Shown: in pieces, positions 15,116 through 24,358 of the stretch
Layout: each line of letters begins with the position of its first letter
Position numbering within the stretch: the first letter of the stretch is position 1
The notes under the pieces: model-generated
Seen by the model: only the letters and a program-made list of their open reading frames with translations
The model's database searches: none
Told to the model about the DNA's origin: nothing
Assembly (NCBI GenBank): GCA_016125215.1
Contig: WGMF01000010.1
Span: 30,977 to 94,976, forward strand
Direction of reading: 5' to 3'
Origin: Phycisphaera sp.
GTDB taxonomy: Bacteria; Planctomycetota; Phycisphaerae; Phycisphaerales; Phycisphaeraceae
Length of the DNA stretch: 64,000 nt
Position numbers and translations under genes: made by a program

Positions 15116-15991
15116 ATGGTGAATCTACCTTCCGGCGTACGACTCGAGCGCAGCGACATCGGCCACGAATACCTCAATGTGGCCACCGATGCCGCCGAGG
15201 CCACGGTCTATCTCCAGGGCGCGCACGTCGCGCACTTCCAGCCCGTCGGCGAGCAACCGGTACTCTTCATGTCGAGCATGGGTCTGCCCCAGCCGGGCAA
15301 GGCGATCCGCGGCGGCGTCCCCGTCTGTTTCCCGTGGTTTTCCAGCCACAAAACCGACCCCTCGATGCCGATGCACGGGCTGGTCAGGCAACGCAACTGG
15401 CAACTCGACTGGGCTGACCGCGACGAGCTGGGGCGCATCGTGCTCGGGCTTTCGATCTCGTGGGACGAGTCGATGTTCACCGCTTTCCCCGGCCGGTTCA
15501 AGTTGTCTTTGAACATCACCGTGGGTCGTGAAATGGAGCTGGCACTGACCGCGCTCAACACTGACAACCGAGCGTGGACTTTCGAGGAAGCGCTACACAC
15601 TTACTTCCACGTGGGCGACATCCAGAAAGTCAGCGTCGAGGGTCTTGCCGGCGTGGGTTACAGCGACAAGGTCGACAACTTTGCCAAAAAGATTCAGAAC
15701 GATCAGCCGATTGAATTCACCGGCCAGACCGACCGCGTCTACCACCAGACCGCCGCCACGTGCGTGGTCCACGACAGGGTGCTCAACAGGAAGATCGAGA
15801 TTGCCAAGCAGCACTCTCTCACGACCGTGGTGTGGAATCCGTGGATTGAAAAGGCCAAAGCGATGGATGACTTTGGCGATGACGATTGGCGGCGGATGGT
15901 CTGCGTCGAGACCGCCAACACGCACGAACAGGCGGTCACACTCCAACCCGGCGAGTCCCATACGATGACGCTGGGCGTCCGTGTGATGTAA
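15116..15991 (+). CDS. D-hexose-6-phosphate mutarotase (aldose-1-epimerase-like, YeaD type)
   Basis: A 291-residue galactose-mutarotase-fold protein. Markers of the glucose-6-phosphate 1-epimerase branch are AIRGGVPVCFPWF, the MHGLVRQRNW His motif, EEALHTYFHVGDI (active-site His) and the end block VVWNPWIEKAKAM with DFGDDDWRRMVCVE (catalytic Glu). It equilibrates anomers of hexose 6-phosphates in the cytoplasm. The length is normal. An AGGTG lies about eight bases before the ATG. It probably follows moaA on one transcript, though the two have no obvious functional link. Confidence 0.9.
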   Translation: MVNLPSGVRLERSDIGHEYLNVATDAAEATVYLQGAHVAHFQPVGEQPVLFMSSMGLPQPGKAIRGGVPVCFPWFSSHKTDPSMPMHGLVRQRNWQLDWADRDELGRIVLGLSISWDESMFTAFPGRFKLSLNITVGREMELALTALNTDNRAWTFEEALHTYFHVGDIQKVSVEGLAGVGYSDKVDNFAKKIQNDQPIEFTGQTDRVYHQTAATCVVHDRVLNRKIEIAKQHSLTTVVWNPWIEKAKAMDDFGDDDWRRMVCVETANTHEQAVTLQPGESHTMTLGVRVM

Positions 15992-16025
15992 CCCCGGGAC
16001 GCTCTCGTGGTGCGCTGCCGACGGT

Positions 16026-16535
16026 TCAACCGAGTTTGTCCAGCGCCACCCACAGCGCTTCGAGCAGGTCTGGCGGCGGGAGCACGTCTTCGTGGCCAAG
16101 CGTTGCCAGCGCCTTGACCATCGGTTTGACCGCCGAGAGGTGGCCCTCACGGTAGGCCTGCACGAGCAGGGGGACCGTGCCCTCACACTTGATGAAACTG
16201 AGTTTGGCTTTTTCTTTGATAGGCCCGTCGATGAGCACAAGCGACGCGGGCAACGCAATGGCCAGGCGCAGCGTCGCGGCCTCGGAGGGTGTGGCAGAGC
16301 AAACACGTTCGGGCAATTGTTGGAGCGGCTGGTCCTGCACAGGCACGATGTAACTTGGTAATTCCGGGATCACGTCGCGGACACACGAAGCGACCTGCGC
16401 CGAGATCGCCACACGACCGTAGAGTTTTTCCAGGAGTGAGTGCTTTCGGATCGCAACAAGGGCGCGTAGGGTTTTTTCGCTGATGACGACCGGGCCGTCG
16501 TCGGTGGTGAGTGTGCCGGGGCGGGTGGGGGGCAT
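16026..16535 (-). CDS. PIN-like protein of the DUF3368 type, no antitoxin partner
   Basis: A 169-residue protein whose pattern (VVISEKTLRALVAI, LLEKLYGRVAIS, SEAATLRLAIAL, LVLIDGPIKEKAKL, HLSAVKPMVKAL) matches predicted PIN-fold RNases of the DUF3368 family. The first catalytic Asp (usually VSDTSPL) is Glu here, and the acid expected after the second strand is not evident, while the Glu of SEAA and the Asp of LIDG remain. Nuclease activity is therefore doubtful. These genes normally sit beside a small UPF0175 antitoxin; none is present. It converges on the mutarotase gene. Confidence 0.65.
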   Translation of the reverse strand: MPPTRPGTLTTDDGPVVISEKTLRALVAIRKHSLLEKLYGRVAISAQVASCVRDVIPELPSYIVPVQDQPLQQLPERVCSATPSEAATLRLAIALPASLVLIDGPIKEKAKLSFIKCEGTVPLLVQAYREGHLSAVKPMVKALATLGHEDVLPPPDLLEALWVALDKLG

Positions 16536-16666
16536 GGATCGGTCCGGGGATGAATCTTTCGTGATGCGGTCAAAAGAAGCCCGCGTGTTTGTCTGTCACT
16601 TTACGCCCCGACCCGCTTCGGGTAAAAACTAGGGTCCGAGTCTGTGGGATCGGATTGGTAATCGCT

Positions 16667-18904
16667 ATGCAATTGATGACCTGGACGATGGCGCGACTGG
16701 GGAGCAGGTTCAACCTGCTGCTCGAGCCTCACAAGCAGCGGGTGCGTCACTCCGCGCTGGGTCGGTTTCTCGATCGACCGATGGACCTGATGGTCGGGCT
16801 GGTCGAGCCGGACGGCACGCTTCGCACACTCCCGTTTACCCGCCACGGCCAGACGCTCTACGGGGCAGAGCAGTTTGAGCGGTTCAACTCCATCACCTAC
16901 CGCGCGTTCAGCGAAAAGTATCGGCTGCGCTTCGAGTTCAATATCCACAGCGTCTTCTACCCGCAGCATGAAGAGGTCTGCCTCCTGCCGGCCGTCTTTC
17001 TGGAGATGCGCGTCAGCCCGACCCCGCTGGTCCGGTGGATCAAACGCACCGGTCCGACGCCCGAGCACGTTAAGCTCGTGATCCAGCTCGACCGGCCGGG
17101 GACGAAGATCACGACCTCGACCGACCTGGGCCCGCACATCGACATGAGTTACCGCAGCCCGATCAAGCCACGGCGGGAAGCGGGCGATGAGTTTGTCGAT
17201 CAGGAAGTCCCGGAGGCCCAGAGCGTTCAAGTCTTCGAGCGCATCGTCAGCCTCAACGCGGATGCCAGGCCCGATGAGAGTGGTCGCGGACTGGAGATCG
17301 ACCTGCCCGTCACCGAGGTCGGCAGCGGGACCAAGTGGCGTCTGGTCTGGGGGGCACACTGCGGCGATGCGGTCGCACACGTCGGCCCGCCCGGCACCGA
17401 GCCCAGGCCCGCACGCTTCCGCTACACCCGGCACTGGAAAGACATCAACGAGGTCATGCGCGACGCCGTCGAGAAACGCGACGAATACCTCGCGCTCTCC
17501 CGTCGGCTGGAAAAGATCGTCGAGCAGGCCCCGCTCAACCAGACCCAGCGACACCTGATCGACCATTCCATGCAGGCCTACCTGAGCAACACGTGGTGGC
17601 TCGATGTCGAGGGGCAGGACAAACACAGCGACGGGCACTTCTCCGTGTGGGAGGGCAGTTGTTTCTTCCACTCGACGGTGGACGTGGAATACAACAACGT
17701 GTTGTTCTACCTCTCGCTCTGGCCGCAGCTCCTTGCGATGCAGCTCGACCAGTGGACAAGCCACGTCAAGGAGCACGCCAAATCCAAGGGCCTGGTCCTC
17801 AGCCACGACATGGGCGCGGGTGAAAAAATCAACGGGCAGGCCTACGACCACGACATGCCCGTGGAGGAGAACAGCAACTTCCTCCTGCTCATGCAGGCCT
17901 ACACGCACTGGACCGGCGACACGAGCGAAGCGGCGCACCACGCCGAGGTGATCGAGAAACTGGCGCGTTACCTGCTGTGGACCGACCGCGACGCCAGCGG
18001 CTTCCCCAGCGAGGGCATAGCCAACACGATCGACGACGCCCTGCCCGCTGTGCAGTTCTCACGCAAGCAGACTTATCTCGCGGTGAAAAGGGCCGCGGCG
18101 CTGCGAGCGGCGGCGGACATGCTCATGCGCGTGGACCGCAAGCCCGCGGCCAGGGAGTTCGATGAAGCGGCTGACTTTGCCCTGCCTCGCATCGAGAGCG
18201 CCGCGTGGTTGGGCGACCACTACGCGGTGTGCGTCGACAAGAGCGCGATCGGCCTGACCGATGCGTGGACCGGCGAGGCGCTGCCCGAGGTCCAGCTCAC
18301 CGGCCACGACGCCTACTCCATCTACACAGGCAACGGGCTGCTCCTGCCGATGATGGTCGGTCAGGCCCCGCTGCTCGACCGCGAGCGGATGATCGAAGAC
18401 TGCCTCAACGCCGCGCGCGAAACGCAAAGCCCCTACGGCTGCGGGCACACGTCGGCTGAACCCGAGAACGTCTGGGTCAGCCAGAACCTCTGGCGCGACC
18501 ACCTGATCCGCTACCTCGGCCACAACGGACCCAACCTTGCCCCACGCTACTGGGACATGCAGGTCGTCGGCAACACGGTCGGCCAATCGCTGGGTTATGT
18601 CGACACCTACATCACCAACAACCTGACCTTCTACCCGCGCGGCATCACGAGCATCGGCTACCTGCTCGCCGCCCCGAGGCTCGTCATCGACAGGCTCAGC
18701 GCCGGCGGGTCACGCATCACCGTCGAACCCACCTGCGACCGCCCCCAACGCTGGCCCCTGCTGCCTTTGGCCGACTGGAAAGCCGGTAAGGTCCCCGTCT
18801 GCGTCGTCGATGCCGACAACAAGACCGTCCGCATCGAGGGCGAGTGCGACCCCGTCATCGTCCACGGCGGGGATAACTCGGCTTCAACCTCACTCATTGG
18901 TTAA
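16667..18904 (+). CDS. Large glycosidase-like protein resembling GH52 beta-xylosidases
   Basis: A 745-residue protein: a beta-rich N-terminal half followed by an (alpha/alpha) barrel. Local resemblance to GH52 is seen in FSVWEGSCFFHSTVDVEY (Glu where GH52 has its nucleophile), GLVLSHDMGAG, NTIDDALPAVQFSRKQTYLA (Asp in the position of the GH52 acid/base) and FYPRGITSIGYLL. This comparison is from memory of the family. DUF4965-type proteins share part of the barrel (MPVEENSNF). There is no signal peptide. The ATG at 16667 was chosen over an upstream TTG whose 26 extra residues look like non-coding. The neighbours do not reveal its substrate. Confidence 0.6.
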   Translation: MQLMTWTMARLGSRFNLLLEPHKQRVRHSALGRFLDRPMDLMVGLVEPDGTLRTLPFTRHGQTLYGAEQFERFNSITYRAFSEKYRLRFEFNIHSVFYPQHEEVCLLPAVFLEMRVSPTPLVRWIKRTGPTPEHVKLVIQLDRPGTKITTSTDLGPHIDMSYRSPIKPRREAGDEFVDQEVPEAQSVQVFERIVSLNADARPDESGRGLEIDLPVTEVGSGTKWRLVWGAHCGDAVAHVGPPGTEPRPARFRYTRHWKDINEVMRDAVEKRDEYLALSRRLEKIVEQAPLNQTQRHLIDHSMQAYLSNTWWLDVEGQDKHSDGHFSVWEGSCFFHSTVDVEYNNVLFYLSLWPQLLAMQLDQWTSHVKEHAKSKGLVLSHDMGAGEKINGQAYDHDMPVEENSNFLLLMQAYTHWTGDTSEAAHHAEVIEKLARYLLWTDRDASGFPSEGIANTIDDALPAVQFSRKQTYLAVKRAAALRAAADMLMRVDRKPAAREFDEAADFALPRIESAAWLGDHYAVCVDKSAIGLTDAWTGEALPEVQLTGHDAYSIYTGNGLLLPMMVGQAPLLDRERMIEDCLNAARETQSPYGCGHTSAEPENVWVSQNLWRDHLIRYLGHNGPNLAPRYWDMQVVGNTVGQSLGYVDTYITNNLTFYPRGITSIGYLLAAPRLVIDRLSAGGSRITVEPTCDRPQRWPLLPLADWKAGKVPVCVVDADNKTVRIEGECDPVIVHGGDNSASTSLIG

Positions 18905-18924
18905 CACGCTGCGTCGGCTACAAT
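18897..18924 (+). promoter_or_regulatory. Candidate sigma70-like promoter of the prepilin gene
   Basis: TTGGTT (18897-18902), a 16-base spacer and TACAAT (18919-18924) overlap the end of the glycosidase gene. The ATG at 18953 follows with GAGGA as ribosome site, so this transcript would have a leader of about 22 bases. Confidence 0.45.
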
Positions 18925-18952
18925 GGATGGACTGACTTAACGAGGACGCACC

Positions 18953-19627
18953 ATGCCCCAAGCACGCCGACCGGCTTTTACCGTCATCGAGCTGATGGTC
19001 ACGATCACCATCATCGTCATCCTCCTGGCGATCCTCGTCCCCCTTCTCGGCTCGTCCCGCAAGGCCGCCCGCGTCGCGGCCTGCGTAAGCAACGTCGGCA
19101 ACATCGGGCAGGGGATGGCGATGTATGTCAAGGACAACCGGGATATTTTCCCCCTCGGATGGAGCAACGCATCGGAATGGAACTGCGTGGGGATCAAAGG
19201 CTCACCCCTGCAGCGTTACCTCGGCTCGGAGTCGAATGTTGCGCACTGCCCGCTCGACGTGGGGTCGAGTGAGATCCCCGCAAACCAGGTCTTCAATGAC
19301 ACGACTTCGCTGAACACATTCAGGTCTTCATACCGATTCTTAGCCACACCTGCATCCGGTACCATCAATGCCGTTGTCGGGGTCTATCCGGTCAGTGGCA
19401 GGCGTTTCTCCGAGTTTTCATATCCATCAAAGAAGGTTGTGATCTCCGGATCGCCTTTTACAACCGGCACCGGAGGCGACTCGGATAAACGCAACCAATG
19501 GCACAACGCCATCACACCCATCGTGGCAGGCGTGGCTTTCGCCGACGGCAGCGGCAGGGAAACCGCCAAAGAGAGCACCTCGACAAGTTCCAACCTCAAT
19601 ACGCTCTCAAGACTCGTCTACTATTGA
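18953..19627 (+). CDS. Prepilin-like protein with methylation motif
   Basis: A 224-residue protein with leader MPQARRPA and a prepilin helix FTVIELMVTITIIVILLAIL, including Glu at +5. The residue before the cleavage point is Ala instead of the usual Gly. CVSNVGNIGQGMAMYVKDNRD resembles the DUF1559-type segment after the helix, and AGVAFADGSGRE near the end resembles the H-X9-DG region. Two Cys (in EWNCVG and AHCPLD) could form a disulphide. GAGGA lies ahead of the ATG. The 3' half is less GC-rich than the neighbours. It stands outside the main secretion operon. Confidence 0.85.
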   Translation: MPQARRPAFTVIELMVTITIIVILLAILVPLLGSSRKAARVAACVSNVGNIGQGMAMYVKDNRDIFPLGWSNASEWNCVGIKGSPLQRYLGSESNVAHCPLDVGSSEIPANQVFNDTTSLNTFRSSYRFLATPASGTINAVVGVYPVSGRRFSEFSYPSKKVVISGSPFTTGTGGDSDKRNQWHNAITPIVAGVAFADGSGRETAKESTSTSSNLNTLSRLVYY

Positions 19628-19662
19628 TTTCCTCTGACTCCCATCACTCACCTGCCTAACCG

Positions 19663-20673
19663 ATGTCTCAAGTCCTAGTCACCGGCGGCGCGGGGTTTGT
19701 CGGATCGCACCTGACCGAGGCCCTCCTGGCATCGGGCGATCGTGTCGCCGTGCTCGACGACCTTTCCACGGGCAATCGTGAAAACCTGCGGGCTGTCCAG
19801 AATCATCCGGGGCTGACTTTCATCGATGGTTCGATTCTCGACCGCACGCTTGTTCACAGGCTTATCCACGAGAGTGATACCGTCTACCACCTGGCCTCGG
19901 CGGTCGGCGTTCGACTGGTCATCGAGCAGCCCGTACGCACCATCCAGACCATCGTCGAGGGCACGGACAATGTGTTGACGGTTGCAAGGCAGACAGGCTG
20001 TCGGGTCGTGCTGACTTCCACGAGTGAGGTGTATGGCAAGGGCGTTCGCGTGCCCTTTGCCGAGGGAGACGACGTGGTACTCGGCCCGACCACGAGGCGG
20101 CGATGGGTCTACGCCTGTGCCAAGATGCTCGACGAGTTTCTGGCCCTGGCACATCGGCACGAAGGGGGGTTGCCCGTGACGTGCGTCCGTTTGTTCAACA
20201 CTGTCGGCCCGCGGCAGTCGGGGGCTTACGGGATGGTTCTGCCGCGCTTCGTAAAGCAAGCCCTGGAGGGGGGGCCGATCACGGTCTACGGCTCGGGCGA
20301 ACAGACGCGCTGTTTCTGCCACGTGCTCGATATCGTGCCGGCGCTGATCGAACTCGGTCGACGCTCTGGGATTGGCGACTGTCCGGACGTCGTCAACCTC
20401 GGGAGCGACGAGGAGGTCTCCATCAATGAACTGGCCCGGCGGGTCTGGCAGGAGGTCGAACTGACCCGTCAGAAGGGGGGGGATCCCGCAGCCGACGCTA
20501 CCCGACAACGCATCGAACACATCCCATACGAACAGGCGTATGTGGAGGGTTTTGAGGACCTGGGCCGACGGGTGCCTGACCTGACCCAGGCCCAGCGTCA
20601 TCTCGGGTTTAACGTCACACGTAATCTGCAACAGATCATCCGCGACATGATCGAGTATTCCTGTGAACAATAA
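19663..20673 (+). CDS. NAD-dependent nucleotide-sugar epimerase/dehydratase
   Basis: A 336-residue extended short-chain dehydrogenase. VTGGAGFVGSH at the N-terminus is the NAD-binding motif, TSTSEVYG holds the catalytic Thr/Ser, and WVYACAKMLDE the Tyr-x3-Lys pair. VRLFNTVGPRQSG and RCFCHVLDIV (from the usual RxFxHVxD) place it with UDP-glucose 4-epimerases and UDP-glucuronate decarboxylases. The exact reaction is not decided by these motifs. It probably supplies activated sugars for surface polysaccharide. It starts 35 bases after the prepilin gene, without an obvious ribosome site. Confidence 0.85.
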   Translation: MSQVLVTGGAGFVGSHLTEALLASGDRVAVLDDLSTGNRENLRAVQNHPGLTFIDGSILDRTLVHRLIHESDTVYHLASAVGVRLVIEQPVRTIQTIVEGTDNVLTVARQTGCRVVLTSTSEVYGKGVRVPFAEGDDVVLGPTTRRRWVYACAKMLDEFLALAHRHEGGLPVTCVRLFNTVGPRQSGAYGMVLPRFVKQALEGGPITVYGSGEQTRCFCHVLDIVPALIELGRRSGIGDCPDVVNLGSDEEVSINELARRVWQEVELTRQKGGDPAADATRQRIEHIPYEQAYVEGFEDLGRRVPDLTQAQRHLGFNVTRNLQQIIRDMIEYSCEQ

Positions 20674-21131
20674 TCCATAAAAAGTGACTGATGCGATTTA
20701 TGCGTCTTCTGGTCGAATCAAATTAACGACATCAGGTATTGATTGACGTACAAAACGTCCCGAAAACCAGTTGGCATTTATTATTTGCCGCCTGTTTTAC
20801 TCTTGTATTGACCGGAATTTTTCCTATGATCTAAGTGGATTCGAATAGTTCCTCATCATAAATGCTACGAATTCTCCTTCCCTCCTGCTCCGAGTCGTAC
20901 AATCAAGACAAAGCACGCCAGGTTCAAAAGTCTTTAAGCACGATTTTGAAGCGAATATAAGATTATGACAATTAGTGTTTGGCGAATTCAACGCGGCATC
21001 CAGGACTGAATCGAACTTAATGCAACAGGCAATAAGGCTTGCGTCCGGGTATGTTTTCAAAATGAAGGTAGCTCGCCTGTGTCGTTCCGTATGAAATTCA
21101 ACTTTTGATCCATCAATCAGGGACAGGTGGA
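20674..21131. other. AT-rich 458-base spacer upstream of the secretion operon
   Basis: This gap has visibly lower GC than everything around it. A 78-codon minus-strand frame (20824-21060) has neither a ribosome site nor recognisable sequence and is not accepted as a gene. A possible promoter is TTGTAT (20803-20808), 16 bases, TATGAT (20825-20830), which would give a leader of about 295 bases for gspE. AATCAA/TTGATT around 20725-20755 can pair. It is probably a regulatory region or a small foreign insertion; nothing more specific is seen. Confidence 0.5.
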
Positions 21132-22895
21132 ATGGAAAACAACAGTTCCAAGCCCGGCGGCAACGTGGGGAGTAGCGACCTCAAGGGCCAGCGGATCGGA
21201 CGCATCCTCCGCAAGCAGGGCAAGGTCACGCGGGAGCAGGTCCAGGAAGCGCTGCAGATGCAGGCCCAGCGTCGGCTGCCATTAGGGCAGCTACTGGTCG
21301 AGTTGGGTTACATCAACAACGACGATGTGAACTCCGCCTTGGCCGCCCAGGCGGGCATCGGGGAGATGGACCTCGAGGCCTCCGACATCCCCGCTTCCGC
21401 TCTCAGCGCGATCTCCCCCGAGATGGCCCAGGCCTACCAGGTCCTGCCCCTGCAGTTCGACAAGGCGACCAACACCCTGACCGTCGCCCTCAAAGACCCC
21501 AACAACTTCCGCGCGCTGGACGACCTCAAGCTCCTGATGGGCTACAACGTCAAGCCCGTCGTGGCCGACCCCAAGGTCGTCGAACGCCTGATCGCCAAGC
21601 ACTACCAGGGCGAGGAGGAATCCCTCGCGGCCCTGGTGGGTGAACTGGCAGAGGACACCACGCTCGAACAACTGGCTGACCGGGGCGAGTCGATCGACCT
21701 CAACGTCCTGATCGAAGCCGCGGAGGACAACAAGGTCAAACGCCTGCTCAACCTCGTGCTCATGCAGGCCATCAAGGACAAGGCTTCCGACATCCACTTC
21801 GAGCCTTTCGAGGACGAGTTCAAGATGCGCTACCGCATCGACGGCGTCCTCTACGAGATGATCCCGCCCCCGCGCCACCTGGCCATGGCGATCACCAGCC
21901 GTATCAAGGTTATGTCCGACCTCGATATCGCTGAACGCCGACTGCCGCAGGACGGCCGCATCGAGTTGACCGTCGGCGGCAACCCCGTCGACCTGCGCGT
22001 CGCGGTGTTACCGACGATGTTCGGCGAGTCGGTCGTCATGCGTGTGCTCGACCGCTCCAACGTCTCGCTGGACCTCGAGCGCCTGGGCCTGCGTACGGAT
22101 GACCTGGAAGTCTGCCGACAGCTCATGCGCAAGCCCAACGGCATCGTCATCGTCACCGGGCCGACCGGCTCGGGCAAGACCACCACGCTCTACTCCGCGC
22201 TCAACGAACTCAACGACATCGAGACCAAGATCCTCACCACCGAGGACCCTGTCGAGTACGACCTCGACGGCATCTGTCAGGTGCAGGTCAACGCCGAGGT
22301 CGGCCTGACCTTTGCCAAGGCCCTTCGCTCCTTCCTCCGGCAAGACCCGGACATCATCCTCGTCGGCGAGACGCGCGACCTTGAGACCGCGCAGATTGCG
22401 GTGCAGGCCTCGCTCACGGGGCACCTGGTCTTCACCACACTGCACACCAACGACGCGCCCTCGTCGATTGCGCGTCTACTGGACCTGGGGCTCGAACCGT
22501 TCCTTATCACCGCCACGCTCGAAGGCGTCGTGGCGCAGCGTCTCGTGCGAAAGATCTGCACGCGCTGCAAAGAAGCCTACCAGCCGACGGAAGAGGAACT
22601 CATGGAACTGGCGCTCACCCCCGACGACGTCGAGGGCCGGGTGTTCTACCGCGGCAAGGGCTGCGACTACTGCAACAACTCCGGCTACAAGGGCCGACTG
22701 GGCCTCTACGAGATCATGGTTCTCGACGACGAACTGCGAGAGATGATTATCCAGAGCGCCTCGACACAGTTGCTCCGCTCCGAGGCCCGCAAACGCGGGA
22801 TGCGCACCCTGCGCGAGGTCGGGCTGATCTACATCTTCGACGGCCTGACCACCATCACCGAAGTCGTCCGCGAAACCCTGGCCGAAGAAGGCTAA
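21132..22895 (+). CDS. gspE: Type II secretion/type IV pilus assembly ATPase (GspE/PilB)
   Basis: A 587-residue hexameric ATPase that powers pseudopilus or pilus assembly at the inner membrane. The N-terminal MshEN domain (RIGRILRKQGKVTREQVQEA, first 60 residues) can bind cyclic di-GMP. The motor has Walker A GPTGSGKTTTLY, the Asp box DPVEYDLDG, Walker B LRQDPDIILVGE and a His box HLVFTTLHTND. Four Cys (CTRCKE and CDYCNNSG) form the zinc site. The start at 21132 has AGGTGG directly upstream. First gene of the operon with gspF and the pseudopilins; the secretin and prepilin peptidase are not in the window. Confidence 0.95.
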   Translation: MENNSSKPGGNVGSSDLKGQRIGRILRKQGKVTREQVQEALQMQAQRRLPLGQLLVELGYINNDDVNSALAAQAGIGEMDLEASDIPASALSAISPEMAQAYQVLPLQFDKATNTLTVALKDPNNFRALDDLKLLMGYNVKPVVADPKVVERLIAKHYQGEEESLAALVGELAEDTTLEQLADRGESIDLNVLIEAAEDNKVKRLLNLVLMQAIKDKASDIHFEPFEDEFKMRYRIDGVLYEMIPPPRHLAMAITSRIKVMSDLDIAERRLPQDGRIELTVGGNPVDLRVAVLPTMFGESVVMRVLDRSNVSLDLERLGLRTDDLEVCRQLMRKPNGIVIVTGPTGSGKTTTLYSALNELNDIETKILTTEDPVEYDLDGICQVQVNAEVGLTFAKALRSFLRQDPDIILVGETRDLETAQIAVQASLTGHLVFTTLHTNDAPSSIARLLDLGLEPFLITATLEGVVAQRLVRKICTRCKEAYQPTEEELMELALTPDDVEGRVFYRGKGCDYCNNSGYKGRLGLYEIMVLDDELREMIIQSASTQLLRSEARKRGMRTLREVGLIYIFDGLTTITEVVRETLAEEG

Positions 22896-23053
22896 CCCCC
22901 GGAAGCCCCCCCCCGGAAGTATTCCCCGTAGCAAAAAGATCGTCGATGGCATAATAACAGCCTGTAAGTCAAAAAAATAAAATCCATCAGACATCAGACA
23001 TCAGACAACCAGTCACTAGTCACCAATCACCAGTCCCCCACGGAGTTCCCGCC
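22896..23053 (+). repeat. gspE-gspF spacer, partly duplicated in the gspF-pseudopilin spacer
   Basis: Directly after the gspE stop are two CCCCCGGAAG units (22896-22905, 22910-22919) and TTCCCCGTAGC. About 22950-22977 reads TAATAACAGCCTGTAAGTC and an A-run. The same blocks in the same order occur at 24361-24428. The remainder is simple repeats: three CATCAGA units (about 22984-23006) and several CACCAGTC/CACTAGTC units, then GGAG nine bases before gspF. No terminator hairpin is seen. Confidence 0.7.
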
Positions 23054-24358
23054 ATGCCAACCTTCCAGTACGAAGCGCTCAACGACGCGGGCAAGCCCAA
23101 GAAGGCCACGATCGACGCGCCCTCGAGTGACGACGCCATCGCCAAGCTGCGGACGATGGGTCTGTTCCCGACGTCGATCCGCGAGCAGAAGGTCAAGAAG
23201 ACCCGTGAAGCCGCGGCGGGGGGCAAGGCTGCGCCGGGGGCGGGTGCCAAGCCCGGCGGCAAGAAGAAGATGGGCGAGATCTCGATCCAGATTGGCGGGG
23301 TGAGCACCAAGATGCTCACGCTTTTCACCCGTCAGTTCTCGACGCTCCAGGACGCCGGCCTGCCCATCCTCCGATCCCTCCAGATCCTTGAACAACAACA
23401 GAAGCCCGGCCTGCTCAAGAACACGCTCCGAGCCGTGCAGGAAGACGTCTCCGGCGGGGCCACGCTCTCCGACGCCATGGCCAAGCACCCCAAGGCCTTC
23501 GACAAGCTCTACACCAAGATGATCGCCGCAGGTGAGATCGGTGGCGTGCTCGACGTCATCCTCCAGCGTCTGGCCATGTTCATGGAAAAAGCCGCCAAGC
23601 TCAAACGAAAAATCATCGGCGCCATGGTCTACCCGGCCGTGGTCATCACCGTCGCCGCCCTCATCGTGCTGGGCATCATGATCGTCGTCGTGCCCAAGTT
23701 CGAGAAAATCTTCGACGACTTCCAGACCGAACTGCCCGCCATGACGCAGTTGCTCATGGGGTTCAGTCGATTCCTCATGGGCAAGTCCGGCCCGCAGGCG
23801 CCCATCCCCGGCGTGCTCATCATGCTCCTCTCGCCGGTCATCATCTACTTCGTCATCAAGCTCGCGCGTAAAGCGACGCTCGGCCGAAAGATCGTCGACA
23901 ACGGCATCCTCATGTTCCCCGTGATGGGCAACCTCGTCGGCAAGACCGCCATCGCACGCTTCACACGAACGCTCGGCACGCTGATCTCAGCCGGCGTCCC
24001 CATCCTCGACGCCATCAGCATCACCCGGGAGACCACCGGCAACTACGTCTTCTACAACGCCCTGGGCAAGGTCCACGACTCGGTCCGGCAGGGTGAGAGC
24101 TTCGCTGAGCCCCTGCGTCAGGCCAAGGTCTGCGACAACATCGTCGTCAACATGATCGACGTCGGCGAAGAGACCGGCGACCTCGACAAGATGCTCATGA
24201 AGATCGCGGACAACTACGACGAAGAGGTCGACGTCCTCGTCGACGCCATGGTCTCACTCCTCGAACCCTTCATGGTCGTCTCCCTGGGCGCCATCGTCGG
24301 CTTCATCGTCGCCGCACTCTTCATGCCCCTCGTCAAACTCATCCAAGCCGTCTCCTAA
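23054..24358 (+). CDS. gspF: Type II secretion/type IV pilus inner-membrane platform protein (GspF/PilC)
   Basis: A 434-residue polytopic protein that couples the GspE motor to pilin insertion. Two GspF repeats are visible: LFTRQFSTLQDAGLPILRSL (near 90) and RFTRTLGTLISAGVPILDAI (near 300). Each is followed by helical bundles, with membrane segments around 195-220 and 255-275 and a C-terminal one (MVVSLGAIVGFIVAALFMPL). The N-terminal segment has a Gly/Ala/Lys-rich insert (about 50-75). Family length is about 400, so the insert explains the excess. GGAG lies nine bases before the ATG. Confidence 0.95.
   Translation: MPTFQYEALNDAGKPKKATIDAPSSDDAIAKLRTMGLFPTSIREQKVKKTREAAAGGKAAPGAGAKPGGKKKMGEISIQIGGVSTKMLTLFTRQFSTLQDAGLPILRSLQILEQQQKPGLLKNTLRAVQEDVSGGATLSDAMAKHPKAFDKLYTKMIAAGEIGGVLDVILQRLAMFMEKAAKLKRKIIGAMVYPAVVITVAALIVLGIMIVVVPKFEKIFDDFQTELPAMTQLLMGFSRFLMGKSGPQAPIPGVLIMLLSPVIIYFVIKLARKATLGRKIVDNGILMFPVMGNLVGKTAIARFTRTLGTLISAGVPILDAISITRETTGNYVFYNALGKVHDSVRQGESFAEPLRQAKVCDNIVVNMIDVGEETGDLDKMLMKIADNYDEEVDVLVDAMVSLLEPFMVVSLGAIVGFIVAALFMPLVKLIQAVS

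Noticed and set aside
20824..21060. A 78-codon minus-strand frame in the AT-rich spacer
   Set aside because: No ribosome site, no recognisable sequence, and AT-rich DNA gives few stops on this frame by chance.
22980..23040. CRISPR-like short repeats (CATCAGA, CACCAGTC)
   Set aside because: Units are 7-8 bases and contiguous, without spacers; simple-sequence repeats only.
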